Source: Duganella fentianensis (GTDB taxonomy: Bacteria > Pseudomonadota > Gammaproteobacteria > Burkholderiales > Burkholderiaceae_D). Taken from it: a stretch of 64,000 nt of DNA. A program made the position numbers and the translations under genes. Shown one piece after another: positions 20,001 through 28,291 of this stretch; position 1 is the first letter of the stretch, and each line of letters opens with the position of its first letter. The stretch is from contig NZ_WWCL01000003.1 of assembly GCF_009857835.1 (NCBI RefSeq), forward strand, positions 62,001 to 126,000. The letters are read 5' to 3'. The notes beneath the pieces are model-generated. The model saw only the letters and a list, made by a program, of their open reading frames with translations, had not been told where the DNA came from and searched no databases.

Positions 20001-23000
20001 CCAGCGCGGCAATGGCGTTGGTGCTCAGAGCCGACACTTGCGCGGTAGTCAGGGCAGCAGCTTCACCACTGCTCAGTGCCACCACCTGATTGGTGCTCAG
20101 CGATTTCACCTGATTGGTGGTCAGCGCAGCGACAGCGGCGGTGCTCAGGGCGGCGAAGTCCGCCGTTTCCATCGCATTGATAGCGCCGGTGCTCAGGGCC
20201 ACCACTTGTGCCGTACGCAGCGACGAGGCCTGTGCCGTGGTCAGCGCCACCACCTGATTGGTGGTCAGCGAAGCGAAGGCAGCAGTGCTCAGCGCGGTGA
20301 TCTGGTTGGTATCCAGATTGGCGACTTGTGCGGTGGTCAGGCCGACGACTTGTGCGGTGCGCAGGGCTGCGACGTCGTTGGTGCTCAGGCCACCCAGATC
20401 AGCCGTTTCGATGGCGCCGACAGCGTTGCTGCTCAGGGCAGCGATCTGTGCGGTACTCATGCTGCTGAGCTGGTTCGAGGTCAGAGCCACAGCCTGGTTG
20501 GTGCTCAGGCTGGCGATGGCGTTGGTGCTCAGAGCGGCCAGCGAGGCAGTCGCCAGCGAAGTCACCTGACCGGTACCCAGTGCAGCGACCTGGCCGGTGC
20601 TCAGGGCAGCGATGCCGGCCGTGGCGATGGCGTTCAGATCGACGGTTTCCAGTGCGGCAATGGCGTTGGTGCTCAGGGCCGATATTTGCGCCGTGGTCAG
20701 GGCAGCAGCTTCGCCGGTGCTCAGTGCCACCACCTGGTTGGTGCTCAGCGATTTCACCTGATTGGTGGTCAGCGCAGCGACAGCGGCCGTGCTCAGGGCG
20801 GCGAAGTCCGCCGTCTCCATCGCATTGATAGCGCCCGTGCTCAGGGCCACCACTTGTGCCGTACGCAGCGAGGACGCTTGTGCCGTGGTCAGTGCCACCA
20901 CCTGATTGGTGCTCAGCGAAGCGAAGGCAGCGGTGCTCAGCGCGTTGATCTGGTTGGTGTCGAGGTTGGCCACTTGTGCCGTGGTCAGACCGACCACCTG
21001 TGCGGTACGCAGGGCTGCGACATCATTGGTGCTCAGGCCACCCAGATCGGCCGTTTCGATGGCGCCGACAGCGTTGCTGCTCAGGGCAGCAATCTGTGCG
21101 GTACTCATGCTGCTGAGCTGGTTCGAGGTCAGGGCCACAGCCTGGTTGGTGCTCAGGCTGGCGATGGCGTTGGTGCTCAGGGCGGCCAGCGAAGCCGTCG
21201 CGAGCGAGTTCACCTGACCGGTGCCCAGTGCAGCGACCTGACCGGTGCTCAGGGCAGCGATGCCGGCTGTGGCGATCGCGTTCAGATCGACGGTTTCCAG
21301 CGCAGCAATCGCGTTGGTGCTCAGAGACGACACTTGCGCCGTGGTCAGGGCAGCGGCTTCGCCACTGCTCAGTGCCACCACCTGGTTAGTCGTCAGCGAT
21401 TTCACCTGATTGGTGGTCAGCGAGGCAACAGCACCCGTGCTCAGGGCGGCGAAGTCGGCCGTTTCCATGGCAGCGATGGCGCCCGTGCTCAGGGCGACGA
21501 CTTGTGCCGTACGCAGCGACGAGGCTTGTGCCGTGGTCAGTGCCACGACCTGATTGGTGCTCAGCGAAGCGAAGGCGGCGGTGCTCAGCGCGGTGATCTG
21601 GTTGGTATCCAGATTCGCTACTTGTGCCGTGGTCAGACCGACCACCTGTGCGGTGCGCAGGGCTGCGATGTCATTGGTGCTCAGGCCACCCAGATCAGCC
21701 GTTTCGATGGCGCCGACAGCGTTGCTGCTCAGGGCAGCGATCTGTGCAGTGCTCATGCTGCTGAGCTGGTTCGAGGTCAGGGCCACAGCCTGATTGGTGC
21801 TCAGGCTGGCGATGGCGTTGGTGCTCAGAGCGGCCAGCGATGCCGTCGCCAGCGAGTTGACCTGGCCGGTACCCAGTGCAGCGACCTGACCGGTGCTCAG
21901 GGCAGCGATGCCGGCCGTGGCGATCGCGTTCAGATCGACGGTTTCCAATGCGGCAATCGCGTTGGTGCTCAGAGACGACACTTGCGCCGTGGTCAGAGCA
22001 GCAGCTTCGCCACTGCTCAGTGCCACTACCTGGTTGGTGGTCAGCGATTTCACCTGATTGGTGGTCAGCGCAGCAACAGCACCCGTGCTCAGGGCAGCGA
22101 AGTCGGCCGTTTCCATGGCAGCAATCGCGCCCGTGCTCAGGGCGACGACTTGCGCCGTGCGCAGCGACGAGGCTTGTGCCGTGGTCAGTGCCACCACCTG
22201 GTTGGTACTCAGCGAGGCGAAGGCGGCGGTGCTCAGCGCCGAAACCTGATTGGTATCCAGATTGGCGACTTGTGCCGTGGTCAGACCGACCACCTGGGCG
22301 GTGCGCAGAGCAGCGACATCATTGGTGCTCAGGCCACCCAGATCAGCCGTTTCGATGGCGCCCACAGCGTTGCTGCTCAAAGCAGCGATCTGTGCAGTGC
22401 TCATGCTGCTGAGCTGGTTCGAGGTCAGGGCGACCACTTGATTGGTGCTCAGGCTGGCAACAGCGTTGGTGCTCAGAGCGGCCAGCGAGGCCGTGGCCAG
22501 CGAATTCACCTGACCGGTACCCAGTGCAGCGACCTGACCGGTGCTCAGGGCAGCGATACCGGCCGTGGCGATGGCGTTCAGATCGACGGTTTCCAGCGCG
22601 GCAATGGCGTTGGTGCTCAGAGCCGACACTTGCGCCGTGGTCAGGGCAGCAGCTTCACCACTGCTCAGTGCCACCACCTGATTGGTGCTCAGCGATTTCA
22701 CCTGATTAGTGGTCAGCGCAGCGACAGCGGCGGTGCTCAGGGCGGCGAAGTCCGCCGTCTCCATCGCATTGATAGCGCCCGTGCTCAGGGCCACCACTTG
22801 TGCCGTACGCAGCGACGAGGCCTGTGCCGTGGTCAGCGCCACCACCTGGTTGGTGCTCAGCGAAGCGAAGGCAGCGGTGCTCAGCGCGTTGATCTGGTTG
22901 GTGTCGAGGTTGGCCACTTGTGCCGTGGTCAGGCCGACGACTTGTGCGGTGCGCAGGGCTGCGACGTCGTTGGTGCTCAAGCCACCCAGATCGGCCGTTT

Positions 23001-25620
23001 CGATGGCGCCGACAGCGTTGCTGCTCAGGGCAGCGATCTGTGCGGTACTCATGCTGCTGAGCTGGTTCGAGGTCAGGGCGACCACTTGATTGGTGCTCAG
23101 GCTAGCGACAGCGTTGGTGCTCAGAGCGGCCAGCGAGGCAGTCGCCAGCGAATTCACCTGACCGGTACCCAGTGCAGCGACCTGGCCGGTGCTCAGGGCA
23201 GCGATGCCAGCCGTGGCGATGGCGTTCAGATCGACGGTTTCCAGTGCGGCAATCGCGTTGGTGCTCAGGGCCGACACTTGCGCGGTAGTCAGAGCAGCAG
23301 CTTCGCCGGTGCTCAGTGCCACCACCTGATTGGTGGTCAGCGATTTCACCTGATTGGTGGTCAGCGAAGCAACGGCGCCCGTGCTCAGAGCGGCGAAGTC
23401 GGCCGTTTCCATGGCAGCGATGGCGCCCGTGCTCAGGGCCACCACTTGTGCTGTACGCAGCGAGGAGGCTTGTGCCGTGGTCAGGGCCACGACCTGATTG
23501 GTGCTCAGCGAAGCAAAGGCGGCAGTGCTCAGCGCGTTGATCTGGTTGGTGTCGAGGTTGGCCACTTGTGCCGTGGTCAGGCCGACGACTTGTGCGGTGC
23601 GCAGGGCTGCGACGTCATTGGTGCTCAGGCCACCCAGATCGGCCGTTTCGATGGCGCCCACAGCGTTGCTGCTCAAAGCAGCGATCTGTGCAGTGCTCAT
23701 GCTGCTGAGCTGGTTCGAGGTCAGGGCCACCACTTGATTGGTGCTCAGGCTAGCGACAGCGTTGGTGCTCAGGGCGGCCAGCGAGGCAGTCGCCAGCGAA
23801 TTCACCTGACCGGTACCCAGTGCAGCGACCTGACCGGTGCTCAGGGCAGCGATGCCGGCCGTGGCGATGGCGTTCAGATCGACGGTTTCCAGTGCGGCAA
23901 TCGCGTTGGTGCTCAGGGCCGACACTTGCGCGGTAGTCAGAGCAGCAGCTTCGCCGGTGCTCAGTGCCACCACCTGATTGGTGGTCAGCGATTTCACCTG
24001 ATTGGTGGTCAGCGAGGCAACGGCGCCCGTGCTCAGAGCGGCGAAGTCGGCCGTTTCCATGGCAGCGATGGCGCCCGTGCTCAGGGCAACCACTTGTGCC
24101 GTACGCAGCGAGGAAGCTTGTGCCGTGGTCAGGGCCACCACCTGATTAGTGCTCAGCGAAGCAAAGGCGGCAGTGCTCAGCGCGTTGATCTGGTTGGTGT
24201 CGAGGTTGGCCACTTGTGCCGTGGTCAGACCGACGACTTGTGCGGTGCGCAGGGCCGCCACATCGTTGGTGCTCAGGCCACCCAGATCGGCCGTTTCGAT
24301 GGCGCCCACAGCGTTGCTGCTCAGGGCAGCGATCTGTGCGGTACTCATGCTGCTGAGCTGGTTCGAGGTCAGGGCCACCACTTGATTGGTGCTCAGGCTG
24401 GCCACACCATTGGTGCTCAGGGCGGCCAGCGAGGCAGTCGCCAGCGAATTCACCTGACCGGTACCCAGTGCAGCGACCTGGCCGGTGCTCAGGGCAGCGA
24501 TGCCAGCCGTGGCGATGGCGTTCAGATCGACGGTTTCCAGCGCAGCAATGCCATTGGTGCTCAGGGCTGCAACCTGTGCCGTGGTCAGCGCGGCGGCCTG
24601 CGTGCTGGTCAGCGCGACGACCTGATTGGTGCTCAGCGATTTCACCTGATTGGTGGTCAGCGCCGCAATCGCTGCGGTGCTCATGGCTGCCAGATCCACC
24701 GTTTCGATTGCGACCAGTGCATTGGTGCCCAGCGATGCCACTTGCGCCGTACCCAGCGAAGAAGCTTGCGCCGTGGTCAGCGCGACAATCTGGTTGGTGC
24801 TCAGCGAGCTGAAAGCGGCGGTGCCCAGCGCACCGACTTGCGTGGTCGACAGATTGGCAACCTGGTTCGTGCTCAGCCCCGTCAGTTGCGCAGTGCGCAG
24901 TGCTGCAACGTCCTGCGTGCTCAGGCCACCCAGATCGGCGGTTTCGATGGCGCCCACAGCGTTGCTGCTCAGCGCGGCAATCTGTGCCGTACCCATGCTG
25001 CTGATCTGGTTCGAAGTCAGGGCCACGACCTGATTGGTGCTCAGGCTAGCCACGGTACTCGTGCTCAAGGCTGCCAGCGAGCCGGTGGCCAGCGAATTGA
25101 CCTGGCCGGTGCCCAGTGCGGCCACTTGCGCAGTGCTCAATACCGCGATACCGGCAGTGGCGATGGTATTCATGTCCACCGTTTCCAGCGCTGCAATCGC
25201 ATTGGTGCTCAGGGCCGCAACCTGGGCCGTGGTCAGCGCCGCAGTTTCGCTGCTGCTCAGTGCCACCACCTGATTGGTGGTCAGGGCCTTGATCTGATTA
25301 GTCGTCGCGCCCACCAGTGCACTGGTTTGCAGGGCGGCGATATCAGCCGTGGACAGACTGGAAAAATTCAGCGTAGTCAGTGCGCCCAGCTGGCGCGACG
25401 ACAGCACCGAGGCTTGTGCCGTCGTGAGCGCCGCTGCCTGGGTCGAACTCAGCCCATAGGCCAACTGAGCCGTACTCATCACGGAGATCGAACCGGTCGA
25501 GAATGCCCGAATCTGATCGGTACTCAGAGCGATCAGGTCTGCGGTGGCAATGGTTGCAATCTGGCTGGTGTCCAACGTTGCAATTTGCGCCGTACTGAAA
25601 GCGATAAATGGGCTAGGCAT
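17092..25620 (-). CDS. Giant octapeptide-repeat Ca-binding protein, candidate type I secretion substrate (copy 2)
   Basis: About 2842 residues. The start at 25620 (MPSPFIAFSTAQ) is chosen because AGGAG lies 8 bases upstream; a longer frame to 25665 has no ribosome site and its extra residues are not repeat-like. Octads begin within ten residues and run about 2580 residues (some 320 octads) in 27-octad units. The C-terminal 260 residues match copy 1: ITLDLNGNGIQTL, GVQFDL, and three Ca-binding-type loops (DRNGDGVINDGSE, DSNQDGTVDAKD, DGNADGVSQANE). There is no Sec signal, membrane segment or cysteine-rich region. It is presumably exported by the system at 7010-9160 and may bind Ca outside the cell. 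The biological role is not known. Confidence 0.85.
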   Translation of the reverse strand: MPSPFIAFSTAQIATLDTSQIATIATADLIALSTDQIRAFSTGSISVMSTAQLAYGLSSTQAAALTTAQASVLSSRQLGALTTLNFSSLSTADIAALQTSALVGATTNQIKALTTNQVVALSSSETAALTTAQVAALSTNAIAALETVDMNTIATAGIAVLSTAQVAALGTGQVNSLATGSLAALSTSTVASLSTNQVVALTSNQISSMGTAQIAALSSNAVGAIETADLGGLSTQDVAALRTAQLTGLSTNQVANLSTTQVGALGTAAFSSLSTNQIVALTTAQASSLGTAQVASLGTNALVAIETVDLAAMSTAAIAALTTNQVKSLSTNQVVALTSTQAAALTTAQVAALSTNGIAALETVDLNAIATAGIAALSTGQVAALGTGQVNSLATASLAALSTNGVASLSTNQVVALTSNQLSSMSTAQIAALSSNAVGAIETADLGGLSTNDVAALRTAQVVGLTTAQVANLDTNQINALSTAAFASLSTNQVVALTTAQASSLRTAQVVALSTGAIAAMETADFAALSTGAVASLTTNQVKSLTTNQVVALSTGEAAALTTAQVSALSTNAIAALETVDLNAIATAGIAALSTGQVAALGTGQVNSLATASLAALSTNAVASLSTNQVVALTSNQLSSMSTAQIAALSSNAVGAIETADLGGLSTNDVAALRTAQVVGLTTAQVANLDTNQINALSTAAFASLSTNQVVALTTAQASSLRTAQVVALSTGAIAAMETADFAALSTGAVASLTTNQVKSLTTNQVVALSTGEAAALTTAQVSALSTNAIAALETVDLNAIATAGIAALSTGQVAALGTGQVNSLATASLAALSTNAVASLSTNQVVALTSNQLSSMSTAQIAALSSNAVGAIETADLGGLSTNDVAALRTAQVVGLTTAQVANLDTNQINALSTAAFASLSTNQVVALTTAQASSLRTAQVVALSTGAINAMETADFAALSTAAVAALTTNQVKSLSTNQVVALSSGEAAALTTAQVSALSTNAIAALETVDLNAIATAGIAALSTGQVAALGTGQVNSLATASLAALSTNAVASLSTNQVVALTSNQLSSMSTAQIAALSSNAVGAIETADLGGLSTNDVAALRTAQVVGLTTAQVANLDTNQVSALSTAAFASLSTNQVVALTTAQASSLRTAQVVALSTGAIAAMETADFAALSTGAVAALTTNQVKSLTTNQVVALSSGEAAALTTAQVSSLSTNAIAALETVDLNAIATAGIAALSTGQVAALGTGQVNSLATASLAALSTNAIASLSTNQAVALTSNQLSSMSTAQIAALSSNAVGAIETADLGGLSTNDIAALRTAQVVGLTTAQVANLDTNQITALSTAAFASLSTNQVVALTTAQASSLRTAQVVALSTGAIAAMETADFAALSTGAVASLTTNQVKSLTTNQVVALSSGEAAALTTAQVSSLSTNAIAALETVDLNAIATAGIAALSTGQVAALGTGQVNSLATASLAALSTNAIASLSTNQAVALTSNQLSSMSTAQIAALSSNAVGAIETADLGGLSTNDVAALRTAQVVGLTTAQVANLDTNQINALSTAAFASLSTNQVVALTTAQASSLRTAQVVALSTGAINAMETADFAALSTAAVAALTTNQVKSLSTNQVVALSTGEAAALTTAQISALSTNAIAALETVDLNAIATAGIAALSTGQVAALGTGQVTSLATASLAALSTNAIASLSTNQAVALTSNQLSSMSTAQIAALSSNAVGAIETADLGGLSTNDVAALRTAQVVGLTTAQVANLDTNQITALSTAAFASLTTNQVVALTTAQASSLRTAQVVALSTGAINAMETADFAALSTAAVAALTTNQVKSLSTNQVVALSSGEAAALTTAQVSALSTNAIAALETVDLNAIATAGIAALSTGQVAALGTGQVNSLATASLAALSTNAVASLSTNQAVALTSNQLSSMSTAQIAALSSNAVGAIETADLGGLSTNDVAALRTAQVVGLTTAQVANLDTNQITALSTAAFASLSTNQVVALTTAQASSLRTAQVVALSTGAIAAMETADFAALSTGAVAALTTNQVKSLTTNQVVALSTGEAAALTTAQVSALNTNAIAALETVDLNAIATAGIAALSTAQVAALGTGQVNSLATASLAALSTNAIASLSTNQAVALTSNQLSSMSTAQIAALSSNAVGAIETADLGGLSTNDVAALRTAQVVGLTTAQVANLDTSQVSALSTAAFASLSTNQVVALTTAQASSLRTAQVVALSTGAIAAMETADFAAMSTGAVATLTTNQVKSLSTNQVVALSSNQAAVLGSAQITAFTSQAVAALETVDLNAIATAAIAALSTAQVSALGTGQVNSLATASLVALSTNAIASLSTNQVVALTSNQISSMSTAQIAALSSNAVGAIETADLGGLSTNDVAALRTVQLTGLSTAQVENLSTAQVAALGGNINVLSTNQLVALTTAQAASLATVQLAALSTRSLAALETADLAAVSTAGFAALTSAQLTGLSTQQAAGITTAQVAALSSRQFIGISTAAVAALTTGDVAALSTSVIAGLSTNQLRALTTNDITALSTNQVHAMTEAQLTALRTDQVQAMSTDQIRAWASLTPITLDLNGNGIQTLSIKQGVQFDLAADGNKVSTGWIGGGDGLLVMDRNGDGVINDGSELFGSGTTLANGQKATTGYDALAELDSNQDGTVDAKDASFASLKVWVDGNADGVSQANELQSLDQLGITKLNLDVSRNVSLNNGNVVGLTSSYETSDGATHTAADVWFATAPATSLSSSVSGLTQALSSFAAAPAAAATGQLDLPGGALAASAAQLADAMQHFVAAGQGSVAMTASDDSLRLKALQSAQGFLAAPHK
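17870..25600 (-). repeat. 24-bp/648-bp hierarchical coding repeat array, copy 2
   Basis: Octapeptide codon repeats in higher-order units of exactly 648 bp (27 octads, 216 residues). A landmark containing CATGCTGCTGA recurs near 18503, 19151, 19799, 20447, 21095, 21743, 22391, 23039, 23687, 24335 and 24983: eleven copies with no phase slip. Inner copies differ by scattered single bases, many of them synonymous; the first and last copies are more diverged. Confidence 0.95.
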
Positions 25621-25651
25621 TCTATTTCTCCTGAAGGGTACTACTGCATTC

Positions 25652-25697
25652 TGCTCACTGAGCAATTCGGGTTACAGGAACGGCCTCTTACCCGAAT
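25652..25697 (-). promoter_or_regulatory. Leader hairpins of giant repeat gene copy 2
   Basis: ATTCGGGT (25665-25672) pairs with ACCCGAAT (25690-25697) around a 17-base loop. It begins 45 bases before the start at 25620, the same distance as the leader hairpin of copy 1. A smaller dyad, TGCTCA-C-TGAGCA, directly adjoins at 25652-25664. Confidence 0.5.
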
Positions 25698-25987
25698 CCT
25701 GAAATTTTTTTGTTTTCAATCACTTACCACTTGTTCGCCGGTGGCGGGATACCCCTTCGTGAGGCCACTCCTGCACCAGACAGCCAACTTTTACTACTTG
25801 CCACAAAGAAATCCAACTGTTTTACAGGGCAAAATCACCTGTCGTCTTCCGTATAACGGCGCCGTTTTGAATTTCATTAAGTAAACTTTTGCCCCTAAGC
25901 GAAATTTCTTTGCCGTGAGGAATCCTTAGATTGATGGAAAGAAATATTACTTTCCAAGAGTCAATTGTACTCCTGTTGCTATCTTGC

Positions 25988-26003
25988 GCGAAAACATTTT
26001 CGC
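25988..26003. promoter_or_regulatory. Dyad in divergent control region
   Basis: GCGAAAA-CA-TTTTCGC, 7-bp perfect arms with two central bases. Possible regulator site; the family is not identifiable. Confidence 0.35.
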
Positions 26004-26224
26004 TATCGGAAATCGCTCTAAGGTATTGAAAAATAATGAGTATTCTTTACAAAATGTCTGCATTTCCTTCGCCGCAACAATTCCTATTCCTTTCCGCAGG
26101 CAAAATTCTCCCCTCCCGGCAATACGGGTAAATTTTCAATAAGGCAACAAAACTCGCCCCGACTGTATTCTGCCCACAGCAGATGACGTCTGAATGACGG
26201 AACTGAGGGAGGTTTATCCCTCTG

Positions 26225-26241
26225 ATTATCAATTTGATAAT
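26225..26241. promoter_or_regulatory. Operator-like palindrome upstream of the biosynthetic operon
   Basis: ATTATCAA-T-TTGATAAT, two perfect 8-bp arms with one central base, about 180 bp before the first gene of the 26421-37558 operon. The spacing and symmetry are those of a dimeric regulator site. No specific regulator family is assigned. Confidence 0.45.
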
Positions 26242-26420
26242 TCGCAAGCAGGCAATTGCCGCGCTTTTCCTCACCTGTTCTGCTCATAGGAAACCCGGCT
26301 GACGAGTTATAGTAAGTAGACGTCGCATGCTGTCTGTGAAAGTTCCACCGGCCGTAGAGGCGATGACGTAAAATTCCCGCTCCGGCCAGCGCCGAGCGCC
26401 CACCGATCTCTCAGGTACAT

Positions 26421-27551
26421 ATGGAAAGCATGAAAAAAGCGGATCCGATCTATGTCACCCAGCCGGCCCTGCCGCCGCTGGCGGAATTCCTGCCCTATCT
26501 GGAACAGATCTGGAATAACAAGGTCCTCACCAATGGCGGTCCGTTCCACCAGCAACTGGAGCAGGAACTGTGCAAATACCTGGGCGTGGAACATCTGGCG
26601 CTGTTTTCGAACGGCACGCTGGCTCTGCTGACCGCTTTGCAAGCCCTGCGCATCACGGGCGAAGTCATCACCACGCCGTATTCGTTTGTTGCCACGAGCC
26701 ACTCGATGTTGTGGAATGGCATCAAGCCTGTGTTTGCCGACATCGATCCGCACACCTTCAATCTTGACCCGGCGCGCATCGAAGCAGCCATCACCCCGCA
26801 GACCACGGCCATCATGCCGGTGCACTGCTATGGCCGCCCCTGCGATGTCGAAGCGATCCAGAAGATTGCCGACAACTACAATCTGAAGGTCATTTACGAC
26901 GCCGCCCATGCTTTCGGCGTGCGCACCGAGCAAGGCAGCATCCTCAACGCGGGCGACCTGTCCGTGCTGAGCTTCCATGCCACCAAAGTCTTCAATACCT
27001 TCGAAGGCGGTGCCATCATCTGCAAGGATGCCACCACCAAGACCCGTATCGACCGCCTGAAAAACTTCGGCTTCGTCAACGAGACCACCGTGGTCGCGCC
27101 CGGCATCAACGGCAAAATGAGCGAAATCAATGCAGCCTTCGGCTTGTTGCAATTACAACACGTCGATCAGATGATAGAGCGCCGCCGCGCCATCGACCGC
27201 GCCTACCGCGAAGGCCTGGCCGGCATCCGGGGCATCAGCGTACCCGGCTATCTGGGCGAGGCGGCCGCCAACTATTCCTATTTCCCCGTGCTGATCGAAG
27301 CCGACTACGGCCTGAGCCGCGACGGCCTGTACGACAAGCTCAAGGAACACGAGATCTACGCGCGCCGCTATTTCTATCCGCTCATTACCGATTTCCCCAT
27401 GTACCGCGGCCTGCCGTCGGCCACGGCGGAGAATCTGCCGGTGGCGACGGAAGCGGCAGCCAAGGTGCTGTGTTTGCCGATCTACCCCAACCTGACGGAA
27501 GCCGATGTGCAGCGCGTGATCGCCATCTGCGCCGAATACGGCCGGAGCTAA
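26421..27551 (+). CDS. VioA-like dTDP-4-amino-4,6-dideoxyglucose aminotransferase (DegT family)
   Basis: A 376-residue PLP enzyme. The N-terminal IYVTQPALPPLAEFLPYLEQ with LTNGGPFHQQLEQELCKYLG is characteristic of VioA-type transaminases, which convert dTDP-4-keto-6-deoxyglucose to dTDP-viosamine (Qui4N). YDAAHAFGV carries the PLP-ring Asp, and the Schiff-base Lys is in LSFHATKVFNTFEGGA. The start at 26421 has AGG 6 bases upstream; an alternative ATG at 26430 is also possible. It is the first gene of a 12-gene operon and differs in subfamily from the 3-aminotransferase at 2821, so two amino sugars may be made near this locus. Confidence 0.85.
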   Translation: MESMKKADPIYVTQPALPPLAEFLPYLEQIWNNKVLTNGGPFHQQLEQELCKYLGVEHLALFSNGTLALLTALQALRITGEVITTPYSFVATSHSMLWNGIKPVFADIDPHTFNLDPARIEAAITPQTTAIMPVHCYGRPCDVEAIQKIADNYNLKVIYDAAHAFGVRTEQGSILNAGDLSVLSFHATKVFNTFEGGAIICKDATTKTRIDRLKNFGFVNETTVVAPGINGKMSEINAAFGLLQLQHVDQMIERRRAIDRAYREGLAGIRGISVPGYLGEAAANYSYFPVLIEADYGLSRDGLYDKLKEHEIYARRYFYPLITDFPMYRGLPSATAENLPVATEAAAKVLCLPIYPNLTEADVQRVIAICAEYGRS

Positions 27552-27583
27552 ACCAGCATGAATAAGTACAAGGAAGTTGCCGT

Positions 27584-28249
27584 ATGAAGCTGTTCGTCTA
27601 CTGTGCCGGCGGCTTTGGCAAGGAAATCTACGATACGGCCAAGCGTGCCAATCAGGCCAGGCCGCAATGGGATGCCATCTATTTCATCGATGACACCATG
27701 GAGTCGGGCAGCACCTACTATGGCACCACGGTGTACACGCTGGATGGCGTGCTGGCCGGCTTCGACCTGAACGAAATCGAAGTGGTGATCGCCAATGGCG
27801 AGCCGCTGTACCGCAAGAAAATCTACGAAAAAATCCACGCCCACGGCATCCGTCTGGGCCGGGTGATCGACCCCAGCGCGGTGATTTCCGATACGGCTAC
27901 ACTGGCACCGGGCGTGGTGGTCACGCCTTTCTGTCTGGTGGCCAGCGATGCCGTCGTCGGCCTGAACGTGGCGCTGAATGCACGCGCCATCATCGGCCAC
28001 GACATCCGCCTTGGCGCCCATGGCGTCGCTTCGTCCATGGCCAATGTGGGCGGTGCCTGCGTGGTGGGCGACGGCTTTTACATCGGCATGGGCGCGCTGA
28101 TCAAGGAAAAGCTCACCATAGGCAGCGAAGTCATCATCGGCATGGGTTCGGTGGTGCACAACGATATTCCCGACGCCATGATCGCGCTGGGCAATCCGGC
28201 CCGTCCCATGCGGCCAAATGTCGATAAAATAGTGTTCAAAAAGAACTAA
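27584..28249 (+). CDS. PglD/NeuD-family sugar acyltransferase
   Basis: A 221-residue enzyme with an N-terminal Rossmann-like nucleotide-sugar domain (KLFVYCAGGFGKEIYDTA, about 1-95). A C-terminal left-handed beta-helix follows (IDPSAVISDTATLAPGVVV, VALNARAIIGHDIRLG, YIGMGALIKEKLTIG), with the conserved His in GHDIRLG. PglD acetylates the 4-amino group of UDP-linked sugars. After a VioA-like aminotransferase this enzyme is well placed to acylate Qui4N. AAGGAAG lies 8 bases before the ATG. The acyl donor is unknown; an ACP encoded next door could supply a longer chain than acetyl, which is inference. Confidence 0.82.
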   Translation: MKLFVYCAGGFGKEIYDTAKRANQARPQWDAIYFIDDTMESGSTYYGTTVYTLDGVLAGFDLNEIEVVIANGEPLYRKKIYEKIHAHGIRLGRVIDPSAVISDTATLAPGVVVTPFCLVASDAVVGLNVALNARAIIGHDIRLGAHGVASSMANVGGACVVGDGFYIGMGALIKEKLTIGSEVIIGMGSVVHNDIPDAMIALGNPARPMRPNVDKIVFKKN

Positions 28250-28291
28250 ACTAAAGCAGCAAACAACCATTCACAGCAAGGATAGAGAGCG

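Larger units (their letters stand above)
25621..26420. other. 800-bp AT-richer divergent intergenic region
   Basis: Lies between giant repeat gene copy 2 (leftward) and the 12-gene biosynthetic operon (rightward). No gene is supported; the small frames around 26047-26287 have no ribosome site and no recognisable product. It is clearly richer in A/T than its surroundings and holds dyads at 25665-25697, 25988-26003 and 26225-26241. This is a likely control region for both sides. Confidence 0.6.

Noticed and set aside
10290-25600. Regular short repeats that could look like CRISPR or satellite DNA
   Set aside because: The 24-bp period is contiguous without spacers, keeps codon phase and encodes protein; no cas genes are present.
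9494-25620. Resemblance of octads (LTTNQVVALSS) to the first helix of TAL-effector repeats (LTPDQVVAIAS)
   Set aside because: TAL repeats are about 34 residues with two helices and a base-specifying pair; here the period is 8 residues and no such pair exists. The likeness is probably a common helix-start pattern.
9494-25620. Analogy with ice-nucleation proteins, which also have octapeptides and longer periods
   Set aside because: The ice-nucleation octad (AGYGSTLT) and its 16/48-residue periods differ from this repeat and its 216-residue unit, and the secretion route and C-terminal domain differ. Only a general parallel remains.
9515-25884. Very long antisense open frames (about 2390 and 2940 codons) opposite the giant repeat genes
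   Set aside because: They are by-products of the repeated codons: a frame free of stops in one octad stays free in all. They have no ribosome site, Arg/Gln/His-rich composition and no recognisable domain, while the minus-strand proteins have a real C-terminal domain and proper starts.
26047-26287. Two small minus-strand frames of 67 and 75 codons in the AT-rich intergenic region
   Set aside because: They overlap each other in different frames, lack ribosome sites and show no recognisable protein features.
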